Below, piece by piece: positions 53,623 to 63,957 of a stretch of DNA of 64,000 nucleotides. The stretch lies in NCBI GenBank assembly GCA_002005505.1, contig KV908546.1, positions 62,922 to 126,921 of the forward strand. Reading direction: 5' to 3'. Source of the DNA: Botryococcus braunii (Eukaryota; Chlorophyta; Trebouxiophyceae). A model generated the notes under the pieces. That model was not told the DNA's origin. It searched no databases and worked only from the letters and a program-made list of their open reading frames with translations. The translations under genes were made by a program, and so were the position numbers. Every line of letters begins with the position of its first letter. The first letter of the stretch is position 1.

Positions 53623-56600
53623 TTACATAATTCACATCACGGTGCATGGTACCAGATGTACTTTGGGAGCGTGATTTGGTGCTGTGTGAAGATCAAAATG
53701 TTGGGAGATTGCATGCAAGAGGAGTGAGTGGCTTCTTGTGAAGTTGTTGAAGCTATTATATCAGAGGCATGTGATGACTGGGTTTTGTTGATATCATGTT
53801 CATTGTTGAGTGAACATTGGAGTTCAAAATCCTTAGTGTATGTCAATCACTTAAAAGCGTGAGTCAGTTTTGGCATTGTGAAGCAATGAAGTGGAGGGAA
53901 TATGGCTGGTCTGACTGGGCTGGCATGAGTAAAAGTGAGCATGACACTAATTTTGAGTTGCATTGATTGAGGATGCAGGGGAAGAGGATGGCTGGCGGGC
54001 TCATTGAGTACCTCAAAGCAACTCCTGCTGGCTGGCGGGCTCATTGAGTACCTCAAAGCAACTCCTGCTGGAGCTGGCCCCACGATGAGGTGTCATTGGG
54101 GGCACATCCTCTCGGGCGGTCTACAGTTTCTTCTGTAGGTTTGTCCTATTGATGTTAGGATTTAAGCCTGAACCAAGAAAAAGAAAAGGGGGCTCTTGGC
54201 AGGAGCCTACTTGGTGTCGAAGAGACAGTGATAATGAGTATGTGCAAGTTATGTATGTACATGGGCTGAGTTACATGATACTAGATTGGGTGTAGAGTTA
54301 GTATGAATTGTCTCTGGTGCACATTCATGTGCATGTGTGTGTTGTAGGATAGTGCAGCACATGCATATCTTAATCAACAGAGGGACTTGTTGATCAAGAT
54401 AAGATATATAGGGTTGAGTGAGGATGAGAAATTGCATGGCAGCAACTAGAGCCTAAAAGTGTGTGAGCTGAGTATGCTGTCCAAATGTGGGAGTGTTTGG
54501 GCCAAAGCTGATGCATAATTGGGTCATGAGAAGTTTAAAAGTTATCGGTGCGATCACGCGTTTAGGTGGTGAAGACTGGCTTTGCACCAAATTATTAGTG
54601 CTTTACCATGATGGCTTAAGGTAATGGCAATTGTCTTCAAACCTTGTGCCCAGATCTATGAAAGGGGAAATCAGAGTGGTTAGCGCAGAAATATTGAAGT
54701 GAGTAGGTTTCAGGTTATCGTTGCGTAAACGTGTGGGTTTCCAAGACTCAGGTTCTTGCCCGGAAGAGGGAGGGGAGTTTTGGGAGACGCAAAGAAGTGT
54801 ACCTGGGGCTCAGAAAGTTGAGATGTGAGATCCTTCAAGCTCTACACCATCAGTTTTGAAAGTACAGAGGATTTCAAGTTGATTATGGGACTGATCATGA
54901 TCCAGAGAGAGTAGACTTGGGAAGGAAAAATTGTGCAGGGTAGTGGAAATCTGGTATTCCTTTGAGGGTTCTGGGGAAGATGTAAATGTTAGTACTGCAT
55001 CAGGTTGTGGTACATAAAGGGTGAAATCTGGATTAGATGATAAAGAATTGTTGGGGTACATGAGTTGTGATAAAAACACTTGGAACACATTCACAGTGAT
55101 GGGATGGGTTGCAGTAGAAAGAGGGTGCTCTTCACATCAAAAACAAAAGAGGAAGGGGATGACAAGAAATGCTTAAATTTTGCTCAACAGTTGGTAGCAG
55201 AGTTAGAGCATCCATGGTGCATTTTGGTTCAAAAGGTTTAAACATAGAGGAGGGAAGTTCATGCCAAATTGGACTGAGGTATCCTAGTATGGAGTAGGCA
55301 TTTAATCCTCCTAATGTTGTGGTTGGGAATCCAAGAAAACAAAGGGATGAGATATTTCCTGTCTTGTTTTTGGTTGGTTTAGATGTTTAGGCATGTAGCT
55401 GAGAGTCAGGGGTAGGACTCAAGAAGCTGTACTTGCTTAAAACTCCTTGGAGACAGCATGTTTCGATCAACTCATATGTCATGAGGGATGTGCCTGTGTG
55501 TATGTTTACACTAGCACCATGATCTGAAGATTTACATATGGCTGGATTGCCAGGTCATGCTTATGATTACGATTGCATGTGTTAAGATGGGGCATCTGTT
55601 CTTGTTGAGAGCAGTTGCTGCCTTAATGGTGAGTATTTGTTGGAATATTGGTGCAAGGGGGACCATTCTGATGAGAGGCTGGTCACTTCCTTGTTTCCTG
55701 TGACAATTTTCTGACAAGATAAGACATGATGTTGATTGGAGTATTGAGGTGGGGATGGGCCATGATGTGTGATGGCTGGAATACTCTTGTGTGTGTGACA
55801 GACAACCTTTTGAGGTGAAATCTAGTTGAGAAGATACTGCACATTGTTAAGGATTGTAATTTTTCCTCCAGGGTAGTCAACTTAATTCTACAATCTTCTG
55901 TAGAGTTGTTAAGATTTTGGTTAAAATTGGAAAGGGGTTGTGGCTGGTTAAGTGCTTTCAGACATCGTTGCGCTGGTGCGCAGCGTGCAAGATTGCCACT
56001 AGAAACACTTGGAAAGAGGTCTTTTAGTGTGGCATTACGGTTGAGATAATTTTTAGAAAATACTTAGACAATTTGGTGTGAACTGAGTGTTCTCCTGGTC
56101 CTGAATGGCTCAGGGAGGCCTTGTAGCTCTTACTGCACAGAAAAACGTGCTAGGTCTAGTTCTCACACGTTAGTGAGAGAGACTGCACGTCGATTTCTGG
56201 TTTTACGGTTCGACTCGAGTGAGTTCGAGTGGTAGTCACGCGGTTTTAAGCTTGACACTCCGCGTCGAATCGTGAATTTTGTTGATCGGGGTACTGTTCG
56301 ATACTCCGGACGATTCGTGGTTCGAATCTCCTAAGTTGTTTTTACCACTTGAGTTCGAGTGGTAGTCACGCGGTTTAGGCTGAAGACTCCGTGTCGAAGT
56401 GTGAATTCTGTTGATCGAGGTACTGGTCGATACTCCGGACGATTCGTGGTTCGAATCTCTTAAGTTGTTTTAACCTCATGATTTATCTCAGCCATGGTTA
56501 TTGGCTGGGACCTTGCTGAGGATCTTTTGTGTTTTGGCCCTTGAACATTTGGTCACTGTGTGTGTGTGCCGTGCATCTCCCCAGGGTTTGAGGGGAGGTA

Positions 56601-57154
56601 TTTGGAAACACTTAAGTATGTACTGACAGCCTTGTTTGTTGTCGGCGCTGAGCTCTCTACTGGTTGGTTGAGTACAATGGTAGAACTCATTAATTGGATT
56701 GCATTGCAGTTTGTTGCATGATATGCATGTTGTTTGCAGGTACTGGAGTGTACCTGGAAACTATATAGTGGTTTTAACAATAGAAGTGTTGGTTGGGGAC
56801 TGCTAATTTGTAGTCCCGCGCTTCTGGTTATTCAAGCTTTGTGAATTGAGGTGGTTGGCACCTTATGGTAGAGGGTTGGTTCTGCTAACAACGGTGGTTC
56901 TAGACTAGTAAGTAATGCTAAGAGTGCTCGTATCTTTCTTGAAGGGGGAAGGGACAGCATGTAGTACATGTTTGTGTTGTGGTCATCAAAGAAAAAGTTG
57001 TACTTTGGATTCTTGCTGTGTTCCAATGCCAGGATGAGTACCGGTCGGGGGAAGCAAAGGAACACGGAAGCAAGAAGTTGGTACGAAGTATTCTCAGATC
57101 TTTGGGGAAGAGAATGCGGGTTCTGGATCTTCACGGCCGGACCGACACCGGTAC
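53623..57154 (+). other. P interior, unidentified non-coding DNA
   Basis: About 3.5 kb without a convincing ORF on either strand, rather G/T-rich on the plus strand, unlike the flanking coding elements. Visible structures: a perfect 40-bp tandem duplication (53991-54030, 54031-54070), a 14-bp-stem inverted repeat (54366-54401), and a 130-bp tandem repeat (56221-56474). It may be captured host DNA or decayed element sequence. Confidence 0.5.
56221..56474 (+). repeat. Tandem 130-bp repeat with tRNA-like boxes in P
   Basis: Two diverged copies start at 56221 and 56351 (GAGTTCGAGTGGTAGTCACG). Each has a hairpin (ACGCGG...CCGCGT in the first) and GGTTCGAATCTC (56319 and 56448), which is a good pol III B box. 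The loops TTTAAGC and TTTAGGC look like leucine tRNA anticodon loops, and TTCGAGTGGTAGTCACGCGG resembles a tRNA-Leu D-arm. Spacing is too long for a tRNA without a long intron, so I call it tRNA-like only. Confidence 0.35.
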
Positions 57155-57804
57155 TTGGAGCTCATCGGATCGCTGCAATATTTGGCCAATATCACACGGC
57201 CAGACATCTCACATGCAGTTAGCCTGCTGGCACGTTATCGTGCAGCCCCAACCACTGCACACATGCGTGCAGGGTTGAGGATTGTGAGGTATCTGTTAGG
57301 TACCAAGGATACGGGATTGGTGTACGAAGGAAAGGGGAAGCAAAGTCTGACTGGCTTTGTTGACTCTGATTTTGCGGGGGATGTTGATACAAGAAAATCA
57401 ACACCGGTTTCGTGTTCATGCTAAATAGGGGAGCAGTGTCGTGGGGAAGTAAGAAGCAACAATCAGTTGCGACTTCAACTGTTGAGGCCGAGTTTATTGC
57501 GGCAAGTCACGCAATAAAGGAAGGTGTGTGGCTTGGGAGCTTGTTGGAGGAGCTTGGTCAGGCAGTGTCGGGTGTAGAATTGAGGATGGACAACATGGGT
57601 TGTATTGCAAATCTGCAGAACCACGTGTTGTCCAAATACACCAAGCACATTAGCGTGTGCTATCATCAAGCGAGGGAGAAGGTTGCATGGGGGCAAATCA
57701 CGCCAGTGTACGTCAGCACAGAAGACAATGTGGCTGATATTTTCACAAAGCCGTTGGCCGGTCCTGTCTTCCCCAAGCACCGTGACAGCTTGAGAATGGG
57801 TTAA
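57155..57804 (+). pseudogene. pol: P RNase H remnant
   Basis: ELIGSLQYLANITRPDISHA through YLLGTKDTGLVYEGKGKQ and DSDFAGDVDTRKST is copia RNase H. A one-base loss near 57405 (before GFVFML) shifts the frame. It continues RGAVSWGSKKQQSVATS, STVEAEF, MDNMGCIANL and NVADIFTKPL to a stop at 57804. RT upstream is missing. Sequence is diverged from all other copias here. Confidence 0.9.
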
Positions 57805-57947
57805 CCCTAGAGAGTTGAAGTTCTAGGGCTTTAGGGCTTTAGGGCTTCACAGTGCCTAAGGTAACTCGGAAGAGTAGTGCGTTGACTGGAACAATTGAAC
57901 TCATCATTATTGAACGTTGTTATAAATGTTTTCTAAAAGGGGAAGAT
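57805..57947 (+). other. P 3' untranslated tail and polypurine tract
   Basis: It contains three near-perfect CTTTAGGG-like units (57832-57848) and, just before the LTR, AAAAGGGGAAGA, the polypurine tract. Confidence 0.65.
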
Positions 57948-59448
57948 TGTTGTGTAAACTGATAGGTACGTATAGATACGTGATGGCAAACGTACAAGGG
58001 TACTATCAGTTTAACCTGTGGTTTTAGGAAACATTGTATAACTAGAACCTCTCCACGTGTGGAGTACAAGAAAGAGGATGCGCCTGATTGCGTTTCTAGG
58101 GTTAATGTATTGTGATCAGTTTGGTTGATCATATAGAGACCTCCATGCAGTACAGGTCTTGTACTGGTGACGATGTGTCACAAGTAATAGACTCCAGTGA
58201 GCGTGTACACGTGTATAAGTTCAGGATTTGTGGTACAGTTGTAAGGCTACACGATGGCATAGGGCCGTGTCAGGGTTGTTTATGTGACCATGCAGTACGG
58301 TACAGCCTCTCGAAAGGAACTGTCCCGTTACCGCCGGTTACGATCAGGAGGTATAGAAACGCCAGATCGCGAGCAAGCTTGGCAGTCTCGATGGGGTGTG
58401 GAATGCATCTGGGCTTCGAACTCCAAGCTGAATAGTGTTTGCTCTGTATTGAAGGACTGCTTGATATACTGCTGTCACATTCATTTCAATACAGGTAAGC
58501 TTGCGATCGCTGGCAAGGGTAACGGTCGCAGTCGTGTGGCTGCGATCGTAGACGTTAAGCACATGCATACTGATGTTTCTGCTGATTATGAAACATTACA
58601 TGTGTCTTGTGTTGCAGGAGCTGCATTGCTTGTATGTTACTGTTGTGCGAACAGTAAGGCTATTTGTGTGTGACGAGTTGCACACTGGTTATAGCGGTGA
58701 GTACAGATACGTATAACAAGCATGCTACTGCTGGTTAAATAACTGTTTTGTTTTGATCTCTGATGATCCACATATTGTGCAGATTGGTTGGGAGTAGCCA
58801 TTAAACTCCTGGGACTGCTGAAGGGCCAAGGGTGTCCTGATCGGAGAGCAGTCGGTACGTACACATATGTGGATAGGCTGCGTGTGTGTTTTATGTGGTT
58901 TAGATATATTTTATGGACACTGATGAACCCACAAGTAAATCGTAACGCTCGGGTGCAGGCAGATATAGACGGCAGTGCGAGCACTGGTCTATATAGACAT
59001 TGAGAGTACTTGGTGGTGTTCACAGGTAAATATACGTAAACCATTTGTAACGAGTCTCGATGGGGTGTGGAATGCATCTGGGCTTCGAACTCCAAGCTGA
59101 ATAGTGTTTGCTCTGTATTGAAGGACTGCTTGATATACTGCTGTCACATTCATTTCAATACAGGAGCTGCATTGCTTGTATGTTACTGTTGTGCGAACAG
59201 TAAGGCTATTTGTGTGTGACGAGTTGCACACTGGTTATAGCGATTGGTTGGGAGTAGCCATTAAACTCCTGGGACTGCTGAAGGGCCAAGGGTGTCCTGA
59301 TCGGAGAGCAGTCGGCAGATATAGACGGCAGTGCGAGCACTGGTCTATATAGACATTGAGAGTACTTGGTGGTGTTCACAGGGGATACGTCTCTCTTCAT
59401 GCAAACGGAACGCTGACGGTTACGGCAGCCTCCACTCAATACACTACA
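57948..59448 (+). repeat. P 3' LTR
   Basis: 1501 bp. Intron-bearing leader unit 58384-59025 (blocks 58384-58494, 58618-58696, 58783-58854, 58959-59025) and spliced copy 59053-59381. Differences from the 5' LTR include A/G at 58368, C/A at 58727, T/C at 58878 and C/A at 59410 (positions by offset of 6312). Confidence 0.93.
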
Positions 59449-59453
59449 GGCAC

Positions 59454-60466
59454 CCATCTATCTGCACTTCCCCTGGTCCCTGTGACTGTGTGTCACTTTC
59501 TGTTAGCCCCACTTTGTCTCTGCTCTCTCCCACCTCCTGTGACAGCAGGAGTTCTCTTGCAAGTGTTCGTTGCTCATGCCTCTGGGCTCTTGTTAGCCCA
59601 TCAGCAGCCAAATTGAAATTTTCCAGGCTGGTCGGTCTGAGAGACTCTTGAGCTCGCATCATTTGTTGCTGTAGTCCAGAGTCCGAATGAGAGCCGCGGG
59701 CCAGGTCCAGAGTTGCTTCGATGGTCCTTCGGATCTCCGCGGGAGCAGTGGATCTCTGGGGGTCAGGCTCGGGCTCAGCCTTCCCAGAGGGTCCTGGACA
59801 TTCTGAGTCTGCGCCTTTCTGGGAAATGTGAGGGTGCAATGACTCAACGGACGAGTCCTGGATCTCTGCCTCACTGTCGTCCTCATAGGATACAGTAACG
59901 GGCTCTGGGTGCTGTTTGGAAGTGCTGGTTCTAGAGGGAACAGGGCACAGAAATTCCTCAGACTGAGCGGGAGTCACACTGAGACCAATACGAGAGGCCC
60001 CTCTGAGATGCTCCACAAAGATGACATCTCTGCTCTCTCGCCATATACCCCCACCCATGTATATCCGATAGGCTTTGGAGGAGGCTGAATAACCGGTGAG
60101 CATTCCTGGCACAGTTTTTGGTGCAAAGACTGGCCTCTGGACATCTGGGATATGCACATATGCAAGACAACCCCATGTGCGCAGGAGTGAGACATCAGGC
60201 TTATATCCCCAGAACAATTCAAAGGGGGTAAGGTCCCTGCCTGTGCTTGGGCCCATGTTAAGCAGGGTGCATGCTGTCTCCAGGGCTTCTTTCCAGAGGG
60301 TGGGACTGGCAGCAGCAAAGCTCAGGATAGTCCGGGTTCTTTCCTTCAGGGTTCGGTTGGCTCGTTCAGCTGCTCCATTCTGCTGTGGGGTGTACGGGGC
60401 AGAGGTCTCCAGCTTAGTCCCCTGGGAGGCACAGAACTCCTTGAACCGGGCATTAACAAATTCAGT
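59454..60466 (-). pseudogene. pol: N integrase C-terminal part and linker start, cut by P
   Basis: After the in-frame TGA the frame goes on with TEFVNARFKEFCASQGTKLE, TPQQNGAAERANR (catalytic Glu) and the integrase tail (GYKPDVSLLRTWGCLAYVHI, RIYMGGGIWRESRDVIFVEH). The linker start DGLTRAQRHEQRTLARELLL reaches QGPGEVQ, where P is inserted. Confidence 0.9.
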
Positions 60467-62410
60467 TCATCTGACACACTTCACAGTGGTTTTTCGTTGC
60501 GTCTGCCAGTAAACAAGTAAGTCCCTGACAGCTGCACTGATGGTGTCTTTGGACTTTACTGGAATAACTGCTTTCCACTGAGAGGCTTCATCCAGTACAG
60601 TAACCCACAAACGTTCACCAGTAATGGCTGCAGGTGTAATAGGACCCACAGTATCTATGTGTACTCGATCCAGAGGTTCCAAGGCAGGTCTGGTACTGAT
60701 TCCGAAAGAGGGTCTGGCAGTCTTTCCTTCAATACACGCTTCACAGTGTACCGGGCAATCAGTGCAGGGAGAGAGGGAGGTGTCAATCCAAGTCACCAGG
60801 TTCTCCTTAGCAAGACGCTGCATCCACGTTTCTCCAGGGTGTCCCATTCTGCTATGCCACAAGTAACGTTTGGCACAGCTGTGTGATAAGATACTGGATT
60901 TTAGCTGTTTGGTTGCACTGGCTGCATGCTTTGATGTGCTGGTTCCTCTCACTGCAACTACACTATGAATGTAGTACAGTCCCATCTCTGCAGTGACCTG
61001 AGCTCTCCAGTGGTTTGGTCCACTGACATACGAAAAGGCACCCACATTGTCTGTTTGGAATACTGCACCATCCCTAAGGGCAGCAGATACTGACAGGATG
61101 TTGGTGGTAGCTGAAGGGACACACTGCACATGATGGATCCAGAGGGGAATGCGTTGCGGGCTCAAAATGCAGACTGACCCAGATGCAATAATACACCCAG
61201 TGGCATCAGAGGTGGCCAAGTGCAGGGGAATTGGTTTGGCATGGATGATAGGGTTATGCAGCAATGCCACGTCATTTACTAGGTGGACCGAGGCCCCACT
61301 GTCAACCAGCCAGGAGTGCTGCAGGGGTTTACTGATCGTACTGTCCAGGACATTGTGAGATATTGTGTACAGCATACCTTCAGGAGGAGGTGGAGGTGGA
61401 GCAGGAGGCTGAAACCAAGCAGGGAAGGCATCTGCACCATGATGGGCCAGTTGGGCTACTGGGGTGTGGTGTCCACCCATAGATGGCTGGCCCTGAGGCC
61501 ACATGCCTTGCAGCTGTTGGACAGCTGCCACCACGTTCCTCTGTGTCTCCTCGTCCCTGCGCCTCTTTCTGCAGTCTCTCCAATAATGGCCCTTTTTATT
61601 GCAGTAGTTGCAAACTCCCTTGGAATCAGACTGTCCGGTTGAGGGCGAAGGACTGGCTCCACTGAATGCTCCAGGGGTGCTGACTCTGTTGCTGCCCTGA
61701 GGAACAGCCAAAACTCGTGGCTGACGTGGGGCAGTCTCATCAAACCCCAGAGCAACGGCTGTGGTCCTCAGCAGGTCTGCCAGCTTGTTGAGTGGGGTCC
61801 CTGCTGCTGTTGACAGGCTGCCTGTCTCCTTGGCTGCTTCAGGTAGACCCTGCACAATTTGGGTAGCTACAAAGCTATCCAGAAGAGGATGATTATTCCT
61901 CTGAAGACATGCCTTCAGATTCAGCATGCGACTCACATATTGGGAAATGGTCTCGTCGTGCTTCATCCCCTGACTCATCTCCAACAGCCAGTCCATGTTG
62001 GCTTGGAGATTATAACCCCCAATGAACTTCCTACATATATATTCATATGCAACATATGCAGAGGATAAATCAGATAATTCCCCGTGCCACTCTTCGGGTA
62101 CAGATTCATACAGCAACAGCAGTGCTGCAGCATCATGCGTGGTCCCAGGCATGTCCTCAAGTACTGCAGGCAGTGATCCCTTGGCCTCATTTGCTGCAAG
62201 GTACGCATTCTTCCAAATCATAATGTTGTGTCCCTTTTCTTTTAGCTTGATATGTACCTTCACAAGTGTAGCAATCACCTTTGGCAACTCATCACCTTCT
62301 CCCCTGGATGTGCTGGGAGTGCAAGGCTCTCTCACAGGTGTTGAGGTAGTGGTCTCACTCACAGACGCAGAGGTTCCACTAGATGACTGACTCTTCTTCT
62401 TAGAAGTCAT
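60467..62410 (-). pseudogene. gag: N gag-protease-integrase, ending at a stop in the integrase core
   Basis: Open from the ATG at 62410 (MTSKKKSQSS). Gag has VKVHIKLKEKGHNIMIWKNA and ETISQYVSRMLNLKACL. The zinc knuckle is CNYCNKKGHYWRDC (about 61580-61620), protease WLVDSGASVHLVN (about 61285-61325), integrase zinc domain WHSRMGHPG with CTDC and CEAC, and core HIDTVGPITPAAITGERLW. At 60467 relatives read RSDRGTEF; here a short deletion leaves R, a TGA, then TEF, so the second catalytic Asp is gone and translation would stop. Confidence 0.92.
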
Positions 62411-62461
62411 AGTGTGCACACTGAATGTCAGTTTCTAGCGTCAGAGGTACACTTAAACCAC

Positions 62462-62959
62462 TTACTCCACAATGCCTTCAAGGTCTGAATCAGTTTCCCA
62501 CTCAGACTCGTCACGAATGTTAGGGATCAGCACATCCTGAAAGGCCTTCACTGGAATAGTTGCCAGTGCAGACTCAACCGCCAAATATGCAGTGTGCTCA
62601 GCAAATTCTTGCTCTCTGTTGAGCCACTTCGTTACACTACAATACCTCCGAAATTTCTCTTTGGTGATGAAACCTGGTTCCAAATTAACGAATGATTGTT
62701 CCCAAGGAGTGAACTTGTATGCTGGATACGTGGGAAATCTTGAACCAAACCACGCTGGCAGGGGGAGAGGTCGTCCAACGTACAGATGAAACACGTAGTC
62801 TTTTACAATGGCAGCCCGTTCGTCAGGAGTCCGATCTCCTTGCTGTCCTCCGTTTCTGATTCTATCGTTGTACGAAGGTGGACCGGTTCTTAACCGAGCA
62901 GGAACGTCGACGTTGGTAGTCTTGCGAGCAGTCTGCTTCGATCTGCGGCGCTTGGCCAT
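62462..62959 (-). CDS. N ORF0, diverged homologue of B and E ORF0
   Basis: 165 residues from the ATG at 62959 (MAKRRRSKQTARK). It aligns with B and E ORF0: GPPSYNDRIRNGG (PPxY kept), RTPDERAAIVKDYVFHLYVG, WFGSRFPTYPAYKFTPWEQS, NLEPGFITKEKF, LAVESALATI and an acidic end. Length, position and order are conserved while identity is moderate, which argues for selection on the protein. Function unknown. Confidence 0.8.
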   Translation of the reverse strand: MAKRRRSKQTARKTTNVDVPARLRTGPPSYNDRIRNGGQQGDRTPDERAAIVKDYVFHLYVGRPLPLPAWFGSRFPTYPAYKFTPWEQSFVNLEPGFITKEKFRRYCSVTKWLNREQEFAEHTAYLAVESALATIPVKAFQDVLIPNIRDESEWETDSDLEGIVE

Positions 62960-63010
62960 ACAGCTTCTCGTCTCCGATTCTTGAGCCAGCCACACACACT
63001 CAACGGGAGA

Positions 63011-63027
63011 GTGGTGGGCCCATAACC
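63011..63027 (-). promoter_or_regulatory. N primer-binding site (half initiator tRNA-Met)
   Basis: Minus strand GGTTATGGGCCCACCAC abuts the 5' LTR. The LTR end GCCCATAACCTAACA is complementary to it over 10 bases, giving a hairpin across the junction. Confidence 0.8.
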
Positions 63028-63718
63028 TGTTAGGTTATGGGCTTGGCGTATTCCTGTGCAGTGGCGGCACGGAGGGTGTGAGTCAAAGTTCGCTCTACTG
63101 TGTGACGAAGAGTAGAGTCTAGAACATGAACAATCAAGGACTGATTGGGCAACTTTAAGGAAACACCCGGAGTGCTTGTGAAGTCCCAAACAAGTGTATT
63201 ACAATTGCTCACTTGCTCTCTCTTAACAACGGAATTCAAACTATCCTAACTGGTACGTACTCAGAAAGGATCAATCTCATTGTCCGATGATAAGATAGCC
63301 AAGCACATACACATAACACGAAATATTAAGGTCAACAAAGCGTCAAATCTCCCAATCTATTCACCATCACGTTACCTGTGCAGTGGCGGCACGGAGGGTG
63401 TGAATCAAAGTTCGCTCTACTGTGTGACGAAGAGTAGAGTCTAGAACATGAACAATCAAGGACTGATTGGGCAACTTTAAGGAAACACCCGGAGTGCTTG
63501 TGAAGTCCCAAACAAGTGCCTTGCCTCTCCGTGCTAGCACCACTACCTTCCTGCACTAAACGTGTCTGTAACTTGCGTTATCTTTATCTTCATTCAAATT
63601 GTTCCTAACCGCTAAGTCTTTGTAGTTTCGCCCATATTAGTCATTTATTATTGTCACTGACGGAATAGCCACTATTACTCCACTAAGGGAAAGGCATAAA
63701 TAACTCATCCAATATAAC
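63028..63718 (-). repeat. N 5' LTR
   Basis: 691 bp, partner of 28120-28811. Two 142-bp leader repeats, each ending CTGCACAG on the minus strand, the first followed by GTAACG and the second by GAATACGCC. Flanked by GAAAC (63719-63723). Confidence 0.92.
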
Positions 63719-63957
63719 AGAAACACCCGGAGTGCTTCTGTAGTCCCAAACAAGTGCCTTGCCTCTCCGTGCTAGCACCACTACCTTCCTACACTAAACG
63801 TGTCTGTAACTTGCGTTATCTCTATCTACATTCAAATTGTTCCTAACCGCGAAGTCTTTGTAGTTTCGCCCATATTAGTCATTTATTATTGTCACTGACG
63901 GAAAAGCCACTATTACTCCACTGAGGGAAAGGCATAAATTACTCATCCAATACAACA
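63719..63957 (-). repeat. Element O 3' LTR, right part
   Basis: Continues O's LTR after N, beginning with the duplicated GAAAC and running to TACAACA at 63957, the LTR's minus-strand start TGTTGTA. Confidence 0.9.

Larger units (their letters stand above)
51636..59448 (+). mobile_element. Element P: copia-related non-autonomous element with intron-bearing LTRs
   Basis: 7813 bp, LTRs of 1501 bp at 51636-53136 and 57948-59448 (at least four single-base differences by eye), duplication GGCAC at 51631-51635 and 59449-59453. There is a primer-like site and a purine tract. The only pol left is a frameshifted RNase H at 57155-57804. The other 4 kb of the interior shows no gag, protease, integrase or RT. 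It must have been mobilised by proteins of another copia element. Confidence 0.93.
28120..63718 (-). mobile_element. Element N: Ty1/copia retrotransposon split by G1 and P
   Basis: LTRs at 28120-28811 (3') and 63028-63718 (5') bracket 35.6 kb. The duplication GAAAC is at 28115-28119 and 63719-63723. Removing G1 and P with their duplications leaves about 7.4 kb, a normal copia size, and restores one pol frame across both joints. Order on the minus strand: LTR, half-tRNA site, ORF0, gag-pol, polypurine tract, LTR. N is inserted in the LTR of its relative O. It is inactive: integrase has lost a catalytic Asp and pol has a stop. Confidence 0.93.

Noticed and set aside
57832..57848. Interstitial telomere repeat (CTTTAGGG units)
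   Set aside because: Only about three units in the 3' tail of P; too short to call telomeric.
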